Made by a program: the position numbers and the translations under genes. From Liolophura sinensis (lineage: Eukaryota; Mollusca; Polyplacophora; Chitonida; Chitonidae): a stretch of DNA of 64,000 nt. The notes beneath the pieces are model-generated. The model did no database searches. It was given only the letters and a program-made list of their open reading frames with translations, and was not told where the DNA came from. The DNA is taken from NCBI RefSeq assembly GCF_032854445.1, contig NW_027017964.1:1-64000 (forward strand), written 5' to 3'. Positions 24,495 to 35,430 of this stretch are shown here, piece by piece. The stretch's first letter is position 1, and every line of letters starts with the position of its first letter.

Positions 24495-25785
24495 CAACCA
24501 CCTTCTAATGAACCTTGCTGTGGTTCTCGTCTAGTTCATATATTTCATTTTTCTGGTGCTTTATATTTAATAAGAATACATGTAGTCTACAAACCAATAA
24601 AACCTTAAAATATTTCCAACATCCGCCATGTTTTGAATTCTGCCTTCCGCCAGTCCCCGCAAGGTACATGCTAAGTTCAACTTGCTCGATTCAGATGTTT
24701 AAACGACTGGTATTACTGTGAAAAAATGACTTGCTGGGTTCGAGATGTGATGTTTAGTGGAAATGTCTGTGTGGTGCTAAATAAGACAGATGCTGGGTAG
24801 AGTCCTACTTGATACCTCCTTTGCTCTGATATTTTGACGTCACTATACAATATTTGGGTGCCTACATTTACTGTTTATGGAGTACCGGTAGTGCCAGAAT
24901 TCTGCCACCTCGCACCTCTTGCACCTATCGTTTCTCTTCTACAAAAGCACAAATTTCCACAAATATAAGTTCTAACCTTTCGGCAGCCACGCATTTATTC
25001 CTCAGCAGCCAATCGGTCTTGAGGGTTATCGCTGATTCCCCCCACATTACATGTGGGTGACTATCATCACGTCACAGCTATATCATTGCACCCGTTTTCA
25101 CAGTTTTACCTTCTCGTGGTAGGGTGATTCGTTCATCTGCCTGATAAGAATTCTGACAAATACATGTTCAGTGCTCAATTTACGCAGCCTTCTGGTAGGT
25201 TATACCACGACTATATAAGAATGTGGTGGTTCCAACAATTATTGTGACAGTTTACCAGTAACCTACGTATTTTACTTATTGTTATACTTACTCACTAGGA
25301 AAAATATGGTGAAAACGATCGTGAGAGTCTCACATGTAAATGATGTAGATGTCTGGGTAGACGTACATCGTGTGCTAATCAGTTAGTATAGAGTACATCG
25401 CAGATTACATTTCCAGAAACAAACCTCATACTTTCCAAGCGGCACTCGTGTATCTTTGACAGAAGTCACCAGTTGTGAAAAATGTCTTTACTTCCGATGA
25501 GTTGCGCAAGTCAGCTGTCAAAACATGGTGACGTAAATCCTCGGCCCAAGTTACTTTCGTTTTCGATCACGTTAATATGTGTGGAAGAGTTGTCTCCCCT
25601 GATCTCCATCTGATAATAAATTTGACTTTTTGGGATTATTTTTATTATTTTTTCTTTCTTTTATTATTTTTTTAAGGTTAATTCTACATTTCAACAAATC
25701 CTGTACGTCAAGACTCTATAAATGTACTAGAGCTACATTATAAGACATCATATCGGAAGTGTTGTCACTTCTGTGCGCAGTCTTA
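24495..25785. other. Upstream flank of gene A, no exon recognised
   Basis: Near-identical to 52,911-54,197 and therefore the common 5' flank of genes A and B if their promoters lie here. It contains a T-rich tract at about 25,640-25,675 and a CRE-like 'ttgacgtcac' at about 24,834. No TATA box or first exon could be fixed. Confidence 0.5.
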
Positions 25786-26534
25786 CCACCATGAGCAGTG
25801 AAATACTACCTCTCGTCAATTTACTCAGTTAAGATTTTATTCAAAGCCTATTTGAGATCAGCAAAAACGGGCCATGTTGACTTGAGGGTTGTATATAGTA
25901 ACACACACAAATATTCCGCACGGCAAAGACAAAGGTCCTCGTTGGCTAAATTGTCTATAGCGCAGGTTTCGTCGCATGCACCCAATCTGCCCTGACCAAT
26001 GGAGTGGAGGGATCGAAACAAGCTGTGGCTTCTACAGGACTTGTTGGTTTGAAGTGAATTGGTTCAGGTTATTCCAATAAACCTGACTGCCGTTCTAAAT
26101 ATGCTCGGAGTACAGCGATAAAACAAATGAAACCAATTATTATATAAATTCTGACACATATATACATGCATTCTGGTACAATCCACACACGACACATGCC
26201 TTACCAATTCACACTGAAACGACTTCGGATTTTTAACACAATGGCTGTTATCAGAGTAATAGAATATGTGTGCTATCTTTCAAATAAAAATGTGTTGCAA
26301 GATAACAACAGAATACATTGATTTTAACATCACCTAGACAACAGGACTTTCGGTTCAAATTGCAAGGCCATGTTTTTGTGACATAGGCCTGTAGCAGGTG
26401 ACTCGTTTTGATGTACAGATGATTCATTTTAATTGATTGTATATGAATCACTGCGATGTACATATGATAGGGCTCACGGTGATACAAGATTTATGGGGAC
26501 CTGTCAAACGCCGGGTAACAGGATGTTATTTTAA
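25786..26534. other. Unique DNA, nothing recognised
   Basis: Begins exactly where homology with copy B stops. Small open frames here have no splice context, repeats or similarity to the other exons. Confidence 0.5.
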
Positions 26535-26576
26535 TGACGTCAAATGTTCCTTTCCCTGCTCATCGTGATGACGTCA
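26535..26576. promoter_or_regulatory. Two CRE-like palindromes near CARD exon C
   Basis: TGACGTCA at 26,535-26,542 and 26,569-26,576, about 200 bp beyond the donor of CARD exon C, so intronic or downstream on its strand. The same type of pair occurs in the introns of genes A and B. Function is inferred from the motif only. Confidence 0.35.
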
Positions 26577-26771
26577 CATTAAAAACAGAACGACTTTAGA
26601 ATAGAAACTGATAGTTGTAACATTGTATACGCTACGCTACAATCCATTTTTGACACAACAATGGCTCGAAGCTCTGCTTCACACAAACGCCACCTCACAG
26701 GACTTAAAAATATGCCGCCACCCACAAAGCGACTTCAAAAGAAGCTGATATACAGATATGAAAGCTCTCAC

Positions 26772-27189
26772 CCATTGAGGGTTCACCCCTCCTCGATGGC
26801 TGTTCCTCCACGCCCCTTGGGTCCGATGCTTCATCGGTGAGCTCTGCAGATTCATCTTGAATTCCCGGGAAAATATGCGAGAATTTCCCCTTAAATCTGC
26901 TCGGTACACGTCCATACAGTTCTTGCGCTAATATCTGTCCACTGGAACTAGCTTTTACCACGGCCTCTACAAACCTGACAAAGGTGTCTGGGTATGACCT
27001 CAGGAGCACATCCACGAGTTTCCTGGCGCCCTCGATGTCGCCATCCTGTAGGCAGCTCTGTGTGATGCGTTGACGGTCCATGTCTGATATCGAGTCTCCC
27101 ATATGGTCCAGGACAGCTCTAGGATTGATCTTCTTTTGGATTTCATATCGATTATTCTTTATTATACTTTCGTGAAAATGTCGACTCAT
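26772..27189 (-). CDS. CARD exon C, third family member
   Basis: On the minus strand an ATG at 27,189 opens 139 codons plus one base to the donor 'gtgagagc' (phase 1). A possible acceptor, 'attccctttaag', lies six bases before the ATG. Residues about 6-100 are CARD-like and align with genes A and B: 'EIQKKINPRAVLDHM', 'DIEGARKLVDVLLRSYPDTF', 'SSGQILAQELYGRVPSRFKG'. The tail is acidic and polar (SAELTDEASDPRG). The exon is not in the duplicated block. Its phase-1 donor fits the family's small exons but cannot join the gene A CARD exon, which is open only in phase 0. It may be an alternative first coding exon of gene A, the start of a separate gene, or an orphan. Confidence 0.8.
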
Positions 27190-27345
27190 TTTGCCCTTAA
27201 AGGGAATAAAAAAAAATTCTTTTTTTAAACTGATGTTTACAAGACGGCATCTCATATTGTTATAGTGGGTTAATCAATGGGTAAAGCTACGGTGGAAGAA
27301 AGAAACAACCTCACATCACCAGGTATGTGATACAACGCCTGGCGT

Positions 27346-27357
27346 AAAACTGAAACT
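27346..27357. promoter_or_regulatory. ISRE/IRF-like motif upstream of CARD exon C
   Basis: 'aaaactgaaact' about 160 bp before the ATG of exon C. It contains the IRF core AANNGAAA. Such short motifs occur often by chance, so this is a weak call. Confidence 0.2.
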
Positions 27358-27911
27358 GGGTTAGAACAATTATTTACGTCTATACATACGATTGTTGGTT
27401 AAGGAAAAATATGATGCTTGTTATAGCGCTCCTTGTCACTCTAAAACAAAATGGAATCTCATGTACAGACTATAGTGAATAGACATTGATAAATAAACGA
27501 GTATATAGTAGATTAATCGATGTTACTTAACAACAAACACTGAGTGTATGTAGCTCCATATTTCGCGGATACAACCGATGCGTGTATATACAAGTAGGTA
27601 GGCCTGGTTTCCTATACAGGGAAATCTTCGCCAATATACACATGCACAGTTATCGTAAACCATCACCGCTAAAAACTTATATCCTTGTATATAATAACCG
27701 AGGTGGGAAGAGACGATCTACATCTGGTGGGAAGAGATGACCTATATCTGGTGGGAAGAGATGAAGCCTACATCTAAGCTGGAGAGCACTACAGCCTACA
27801 TGTACCCCTAGCTTTCTTTCATGTACCCCAGCGTTTAGCTGGTTAGGTACTCCATTCAGAGGAGTGTCTGTGTAATTCAACTTTAAACACAAATACAGAT
27901 GTACTATATAC

Positions 27912-28230
27912 GATGGAGGCCAGCATTATGGTAGGAGGAAACAGGGGCAGAGTCCGGGGAAAACCCACGACCAGCCGCAGGTATTCTTAAAGGGAAGACC
28001 TTCTGAGCACCCTGCAGACGTGAAGTTTATAAATAAATAAATAAGTAAATAAATAAATAACCTTCCCATGTACACCACGACCATTCGCAGGTTGCTGCCA
28101 GGCCTTCCCATGTACGGCCGGAGAGGAAGCTTGTATGAGCTTGACTTAAACTTACAGCGACCGCATTGGTGAGAGGCTCCTGGGTCATTGCGCCGCGCTG
28201 GCGCGTTAACTACCTCGGGTACGGAGGCCC
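27912..28230 (-). mobile_element. SINE interrupted by a second SINE fragment
   Basis: The minus strand starts at 28,230 with the head 'gggcctccgtacccgaggta' and runs through 'gccagcgcggcgcaatgacc' and 'cttcctctccggccgtacat'. At about 28,025-28,060 an AAATAAAT tail appears, followed by another body segment ('cccataatgctggcc' type) to 27,912. A nested or tandem insertion is the simplest reading. Confidence 0.75.
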
Positions 28231-29691
28231 TCAACACGATTATTAGGCAGGACAAACTCTTTGTTTCTTACACAGCAGAACGCCATACACAGCATACTTA
28301 TCGCTTTGCCCCGAGGAAGAGCGCTGGTGAGATTTTGCGGTCATACCATGTTGACGTTACCCAGCTTCCATACATCATGCACACATGAAGATTAGAAGCT
28401 TACAAAGGTCTATCTAACTATCTGATTCATTATATACTTGTAAATATATTTTAAGACATACGCGATAAAAAGCTCAGATGTACATGTAGCTAATGCCTAG
28501 ATTAGCATGTATATAGGTCCGTGTTTCGCAGACTTTTTTTCAGTATAAACTACTGTAAACTGTATGAATTTCGAATTAAATTTTATCGTATAAATATATA
28601 CCAGGTTGTCACCTATACAGGTACATGTATATACATTGATACTACACGTAAGGGATAAAAAAAAACAGACAGGAATTCCTACAAAGATGAGAAATATACC
28701 ACGTATGTTAGATATTCGCTATTACTGGCCCGGCCTAAAACTCGGCTGCTACGGTATACCCAGGTGTGTATAAATAATAACTGCATGAAACTGGACTGCT
28801 TAATCGTGGTACTCTGAATTAGTTATGGCACCCACAATGAAAACATTCGCTCGTGTCACTTAAATGTGTGGTTTGTAGGCTGGGTACATTTGACCCATAT
28901 AACATCAACAGTTGCAATACAGGCCTAAATTAAATAGTGCCACAGAATCGATTCTGTAGCCTGTCACACAAGCACATATATTACCATTCAGTCGACAAAA
29001 TAAACCGATGTTCAACTTACACAATCGATCGGGGACAGTTCGGCAACACTTCCTTCTAAATGTGATGATGGCGGCTATATGACGTCAGGTATCGGCAGAC
29101 CAAAAGCTGCCAAATAATAATAATGTCGACCTACATGTACATTTTTTTTAAATTCGATTCCTGGATTTTACTCTTATTTGAAACATTCAAAACGCTGTTG
29201 GTATATTTAAATACTTTGGATCGATCGATTTAAATACTTTAGGAATGGTGATCACCATCTTGATTGACATCTGTTTGGATTAGACATCATGGTTCAAGAG
29301 TACTAGCTGTGTCCGTGCTCACATTTTGGGAAATTTTCAAAAAACATACATTTTGTTTCACTTTCGCATACCAGCATATATGAGTATACAGTAACATTGA
29401 TCTGTTGTCCAGAGTTATTTCCCTTTAATATATTACATAATGGTCCTTTTAAAAAAAAAATACTGCCACAATCTGATCACTTCTGTTATTTTTTGCTTCT
29501 TTTATTCGGTTCCTTTGTGCGGTAAATTATTTAAAATAACCTTTTTAAAAATTCATATTTAAGTACAGTAATATAAATGAAAATATATGACGAAGTAAGT
29601 ATAAAGGCCTTCATGTATACAGCGGCGTATGTCGGGTGTACATGTACATGTGTGTGGGCCCTACACTTTAAAAAGGATGATGGAGCATCCG
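28231..29691. other. Unique AT-rich DNA, nothing recognised
   Basis: No exon with splice context, no tandem array and no SINE was found. A TGACGTCA occurs near 29,090. Confidence 0.5.
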
Positions 29692-29958
29692 TGCAGGCCA
29701 AGGTGATTAGCGTGCCAGCGCGGCGCAATTACCCATGTAGAACCAATGTGTTCGCTGTGAATTCAAGTTCAGCTCATACTGGGATCCTCTCCCACCATAT
29801 ATAGGAAGGTCTCTCAGTAACCTGTTTACGGTCGTGAGTTTCTCCCAGGCTTTGGCCCGTTTCCTCCCAACATATAATGCTGGCTGCCGTAGTATAAGTA
29901 AAATATTCATGAGTACTGCGTAAAACACCATCCAAATAAATAAATAAATAAATAAAGT
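29692..29958 (+). mobile_element. Near full-length SINE
   Basis: A diverged head with 'gtgattagcgtgccagcgcg', the box B-like 'gctgtgaattcaagttc', the body 'gtttcctcccaacatataat' and a long AAATAAAT tail (29,936-29,957). It is more diverged than the others. Confidence 0.85.
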
Positions 29959-30371
29959 ATGAACAAAAATAAGTAGGGCTATTTACTCCATAAAATAAAC
30001 ATTGTGATGAATTCAAGCTTATTTCTTATGTCACTAAGTAAAATATTGTATTTCCATTCCATATATTATTCATTAAAGTAACAACCTAAAGAGTGATGCG
30101 AATTACCTCAATCAGATTATATGATAGGCCTACACATGCACTCAGCCGATATTTCAGTGCTTTAGATATGCCGCTTTTACGTTGGCTTTAATTTTCGTAA
30201 TTACTGTATGTCTACCTTTCAACAGGATTAAGGTAAGTTTCTTTTTCCCAAGCATAGGATTATTTATTGATTTAATTGTGATTTTAACATTATGTGTATA
30301 AATTATTGGATGTAGGCGATGAGCCTGAATATATTATAGAGAGCTGTGTGAATGTAAAGATTACTGAAATA

Positions 30372-31192
30372 ACGCTTTGCGTAAACACCTGATGACAGAG
30401 TACATAAAAGAACTGTGAGAAGGTACCGTAGTCATTTTGTAAATACCTGGTGACCGAGTACATAAAAGAACTGTGAGAAGGTACCGTAGTCATTTCGTAA
30501 ACGCCTGATGACAGAGTGCATAAAAGAACTGTGAGAAGGTACCGTAGTCATTTCGTAAAGGCCTGATGACAGAGTACATAAAAGAACTGTGAGAAGGTAC
30601 CGTAGTCATTTCGTAAACGCCTGATGACAGAGTCCATAAAAGAACTGTGAGAAGATACCGTAGTCATTTCGTAAACGCCTGATGACAGAGTGCATAAAAG
30701 AACTGTGAGAAGGTACCGTAGTCATTTCGTAAACGCCTGATGACAGAGTACATAAAAGAACTGTGAGAAGGTACCGTAGTCATTTCGTAAACGCCTGATG
30801 ACAGAGTACATAAAAGAACTGTGAGAAGGTACCGTAGTCATTTCGTAAACGCCTGATGACAGAGTACATAAAAGAACTGTGAGAAGGTACCGTAGTCATT
30901 TCGTAAACGCCTGATGACAGAGTACATAAAAGAACTGTGAGAAGGTACCGTAGTCATTTCGTAAACGCCTGATGACAGAGTACATAAAAGAACTGTGAGA
31001 AGGTACCGTAGTCATTTCGTAAACGCCTGATGACAGAGTACATAAAAGAACTGTGAGAAGGTACCGTAGTCATTTCGTAAACGCCTGATGACAGAGTGCA
31101 TAAAAGAACTGTGAGAAGGTACCGTAGTCATTTCGTAAACGCCGGATGACAGAGTACATAAAAGAACTGTGAGAAGGTACCGTAGTCATTCA
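30372..31192. repeat. 58-bp tandem array, very homogeneous
   Basis: About 14 copies with a strict 58-bp period, containing 'cgtaaacgcctgatgacaga', 'gtacataaaagaactgtgag' and 'aaggtaccgtagtcattt'. Inner units are almost identical and the first two are diverged, as expected of recent amplification from the middle. Confidence 0.97.
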
Positions 31193-31670
31193 ATAACCGA
31201 ATAATATTTACCGTACCTTAAGCACCATATGACAAAATAGTGTATATTACCTCAGCGCTCCTATATTATTAAACGATCTGTTCATTCTTTAGCGGCTTGT
31301 AACAGATAGAAACTTCTTGGGAATATATGTAGTCCTTAGTAATTGGACACGTCATTATAAAATGAAGCTTTTTTTTCAGAAACACCGCAGTGTTCGATTC
31401 TCCCAAGGGATCTTCTTAAATCTCCCTGAGTGAACGGTTAATCTAGCTGTAGCAACTCGTACCCTTGATATGTCTCGTACATACTAACTTTAACTTAAAC
31501 ACAAAATAGGTAAAGTGTAATTCAGTTCGCAAATCGGTTTTCTAAATCTCAGTAATCTTTATATCGAATACTTTCATTCAAATATCCTATAAGTTTCTGA
31601 GTGCAAGTGTCCTTGATTCATCCAAAGAGGACTCAGACTCAAGCTATAAAACTTTGACAAACGGTTAATT
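31193..31670. other. Unique DNA next to the 58-bp array
   Basis: No gene or repeat recognised. It may include more of the degraded retroelement that becomes readable at 31,671. Confidence 0.4.
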
Positions 31671-31904
31671 GTGATTAACATCAGCAGAATTTTGAACGAT
31701 GTTGAGGTTATCAAAGCTCTATCCAATTATTTCTCAGCAAAAACACAGAAAGGTAAAAAAAGCATCCGCCAGCTAAGGCGAAAACCTCTTCCGCAGTTTA
31801 AACCAGTCGTGAGAAATTCAGCAGTACAAGATGCCCTTGAAGATCTTCGTCATAAATATGTTATCGTCCCACCTGACAAAGTACCAAATAATATAATTTC
31901 TTGA
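31671..31904 (+). pseudogene. Degraded Penelope-like retroelement fragment
   Basis: A 77-codon open stretch with 'AVQDALEDLRHKYVIVPPDK' followed by VPNNI. This resembles the conserved 'vIVPaDKapNNIv' block just before the reverse transcriptase core in Penelope-like elements. It ends at a stop right after the block, and no reverse transcriptase motifs follow in any frame I could read. It is taken as a dead fragment, with family assignment from memory of the motif only. Confidence 0.45.
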
Positions 31905-32189
31905 AAGATATATTAAATTTCATTACAAATCGTTTGTATTTTCAAAGAATATTTTAGCTACACAAGGCCGTCGGAGTTAATGGGTAGAGAATTATTTGGA
32001 AAAGCACCAAAATTCTAAGTGTGGTTTATGTTGTACACAAGACACGTTCTTACCAAGAATTGGCACAAAAGCAGTTATTTTCTTAGGTGGGTTTTTAAAA
32101 TTATTTTTAGCCCTTTATAACTTTATCTGGAATAATTCTACGATAGTTCATCACAGTTCATGATTTCACAGGAAACCGGAAAGAGACCA

Positions 32190-32600
32190 AAGACACCCAT
32201 GGCACCAGGGACAAGAAAAACCTCCTGTATGGTGGGGGAAACATGATAGAGGTCAGAGACAACCATGGCACCAAGAACATGACAAACTTCCTGTCAACCA
32301 TGGCACCAGGGACGTGACAAACCTCCTGTATGGTAAGGGGAAACCGGACAGAGATCACAGACACCCATGGCACCAGGGACATGACAAACCTCCTGTATGG
32401 TGGGGGGAAACCGGACAAAGGTCATGACCATGACACAAGGGACATGACAAACCTCCTGTAGGGTAAGAGAAACTGGACAGAGGTCACAGACACCCATGGC
32501 CCTGGGGGCTGTTAACCCTTGTGTAGGGTAACAGAAGCCAGACAGAGGTCACAGACACCCATGGCACCAGGGACGTGACAAACCTCCTGTATGGTGGGGA
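32190..32600. repeat. Minisatellite of about 66 bp
   Basis: Six to seven imperfect units containing 'acacccatggcaccagggac', 'atgacaaacctcctgtatgg' and 'aaaccggacagaggtcac'. Spacings between 'catggcacc' landmarks vary. Confidence 0.9.
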
Positions 32601-33147
32601 GCCCGAACATAAAGAAAACTGAGATGATATAAACTTGTGGGCAAAAATCAAAGCTTTGAGAACAGAATGTTCTCCAAAGGCTGATTATGAGAGAGTAATT
32701 TTCATTTATTGAGCCAGCATATACAACATCAAAAGCAAGAAGAAATAAAACACAAAATTTTATAAAGATATCGGCTATATTAAAAATATATGAGTAAAGT
32801 ATCTATTAACACTATTTATCATGTTTATTGTAGAAAACAGCTAAATAGAGAAAAATTAACTGTCCCACATTGATTTTAAACAAAAGCTTAATGTGAAGAT
32901 CAGATAATGACGTGAAGACCACTTCTATTTATTTATGTGCTTGCCTTGAAATGGAAATCACATCCATCATTCTACTGTCTTGTCCACAGATGACAACCAT
33001 CTTCTCTGGTATAAAACCAGATGTTGTATGTGAATAAGGCTACTTTTCACCACTTAGTCTTGGTCAAGGTTTTCAACACATTTGAAACTGAACACAGTTT
33101 CCAGCACCAGAGGCTATAGGCTCGATTTGTTTTCATAGTCATTTATA
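32601..33147. other. AT-rich DNA downstream of gene B, nothing recognised
   Basis: No splice-bounded open frame or repeat family was identified. Confidence 0.5.
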
Positions 33148-33307
33148 GATGGCCGTAAGTGGGAAGGTCAGTCACCAACCTGCAGGTCGTGGGTTTCCCC
33201 CGGGCTCTGCCCAGTTTCCTCCCACCATAATGCTGACCGCCGTCATATAAGTGAAATATTCTTGAGTACGGCATAAAATACCAATCAAATAAATAAATAA
33301 ATAAATC
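33148..33307 (+). mobile_element. 5'-truncated SINE
   Basis: Starts in the body at 'atggccgtaagtgggaaggt' and continues 'cccagtttcctcccaccata' and 'gaaatattcttgagtacggc', with an AAATAAAT tail. Confidence 0.88.
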
Positions 33308-34365
33308 ATTTACAGAAATAGTCATATAAGAATAAAAAAAAAAATCAAACATTTGGACCAATATAATACAGTATAGCAGCCTTTATATTCACAACTCCAT
33401 GCATAATATCCCTGTTTTAGCAGGCTCTAGTATGAGATAAATCAAGGATGATAGAAAGGAAAGTTTGGTGACAATTTTACTGAAAAAGCTTCTCTTTGCA
33501 ATACCACTTACAGGAGTGTGCAATTCTAATTTGATTACACTAAGCTGCCGATTCGATATTCATCTTCATAAAGGCTGTTTGCACATACACACAAAGAAAC
33601 AAAATGGGTGTCTTAAATGTTAGGAACAAACGTATCAAGTGTAAAGCAAAATGGTACATCTATCTAACCTGATGATGAGGATCAAGAGTGCATTATTTTC
33701 AAAGTTTCTATTCCAATAATTCCTGCCAAAATCAACCTCTTTTATCTACATTAGCACTAGCACACAATACAGAGCAAAACACCATTTATTTTTTAGGATA
33801 ATTGCTTCCAAATTTCAACATGGCATCTGTCAGTCTTCATTTTCATATTAAAGCCTGACTATTAAAACACAAATCCCCAACTAATTAGCCAATAAACTCA
33901 TACCTTGAGTATAGTCCCATACCACAGTATAGTCCCGGATAAACAATTCTTCCCAATTATATATTCACCGCTTGCTATGGCAGTGCATCCATGATGGGAT
34001 TTGATGAGACCATGCTGTGACAATGTCCAAAAATAAAATGTAATTTAAAAAAAAAATTTTAAAAATAAAAATAAATGTAATTTACAGTGAGAAATTGATT
34101 AACTGTTCTCTTTTTCCATTTCATCAAAATCCCAACAACTGACTAATTTTGATTGTTTATAACATTGTGTGACTGCCTTTGTTGTCACCTCACACCTTGA
34201 GCATCTTTGATTGTACTCTCATATTTGAATTTACCTACTCAACTGCAATAGTTTTTAGTCTTGCCACAACCATGACAAGAAAGGATTTATGTGGGTGGCA
34301 TCTAAAACCCTCATCTGGGTACAACCCTGATCTTCTACTCTGATAACATCTGCAGTTTATCCACA
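33308..34365. other. Probable 3' flank or 3' UTR of gene B
   Basis: Lies beyond the gene B stop codon and minisatellite on the minus strand. 'tttatt' near 33,785 gives AATAAA on the minus strand and could be a polyadenylation signal, but this is uncertain. Nothing else was recognised. Confidence 0.35.
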
Positions 34366-34489
34366 ATGAGCACCATCAACAGAATCATTACAGCTTTCAG
34401 CATCACCATCATCAACTTCACCATTATCACAGCCTGTCCCAGCATCAACCATAGCACCGTCATTAGCAGTTACATCATCATTATAACTT

Positions 34490-35430
34490 GCATCTTAATG
34501 AATGCTGGCACCATCATGAACCCTGGCACCTTAATCACCCTGGGCACCATCATTATCCCAGGCAGCATCATCACCCTGGGCACCATCATCATCCCAGGCA
34601 GCATCATCACCATGGGCACCATCATGAACCCTGGCACCTTAATCACCCTGGGCACCATCATCATCCCAGGCAGCATCATCACCCTGGGCACCATCATGAA
34701 CCCTGGCACCTTAATCACCCTGGGCACCATCATTATCCCAGGCAGCATCATCACCCTGGGCACCATCATTATCCCAGGCAGCATCATCACCCTGGGCACC
34801 ATCATCATCCCAGGCAGCATCATCACCCTGGGCACCATCATGAACCCTGGCACCTTAATCACCCTGGGCACCATCATTATCCCAGGCAGCATCATCACCC
34901 TGGGCACCATCATTATCCCAGACAGCATCATCACCCTGGGCACCATCATCATCCCAGGCAGCATCATCACCCTTGGCACCATCATAATCCCAGGCAGCAT
35001 CATCACCCTGGGCACCATCATGAACCCTGGCACCTTAATCACCCTGGGCACCATCATCATCCCAGGCAGCATCATCACCCTGGGCACTATCATGAACCCT
35101 GGCACCTTAATCACCCTGGGCACCACCATGAGCCCTGGCACCTTAATCACCCTGGGCACCATCATTATCCCAGGCAGCATCATCACCCTTGGCACCATCA
35201 TTATCCCAGGCGCCATCCTCACCATGGGCACCATCCTCACCCTGGGCACCAGGCTCACCCTGGGAACGATCCTCACCCTGGGCATCATCATCACCCTGGG
35301 AACGATCCTCACCCTGGGCACCATCATGAACCCTGGCACCTTCATCATCTCTGGCACGATCCTCACCGTGGGCACCATCATCACCCTGGGCACCATCATC
35401 ACCCTGGGCACCTTCATTACCACTGCTATC
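34490..35430 (-). repeat. 36-bp coding and 3' UTR minisatellite of gene B
   Basis: About 26 units of 36 bp in two main types. On the minus strand one type encodes WDDDGAQGDDAA. The other reads RVHDGAQGD followed by an in-frame TAA. The part from 35,430 to 35,143 is the end of the coding region, and the rest lies past the first stop. Because 36 is a multiple of three, both strands show long open frames; the plus-strand one is discounted. Confidence 0.9.

Larger units (their letters stand above)
9389..25785. repeat. Segmental duplication, copy A
   Basis: Collinear with 40,713-54,197 at a few mismatches per hundred bases. It starts at the same point just past the satellite ('tctgtttttatgtactaatc') and ends at the same point ('tctgtgcgcagtcttac'), after which the copies are unrelated. 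It carries five small exons and a CARD exon of gene A. Copy A is longer mainly because it holds an internal 2.5-kb tandem duplication absent from copy B. SINEs, MITE-like elements and arrays are at matching places in both, so they predate the duplication. Confidence 0.95.

Noticed and set aside
35143-35430. Collagen domain in gene B
   Set aside because: Gly-x-x rhythm is irregular and almost without proline. It is better explained by the minisatellite.
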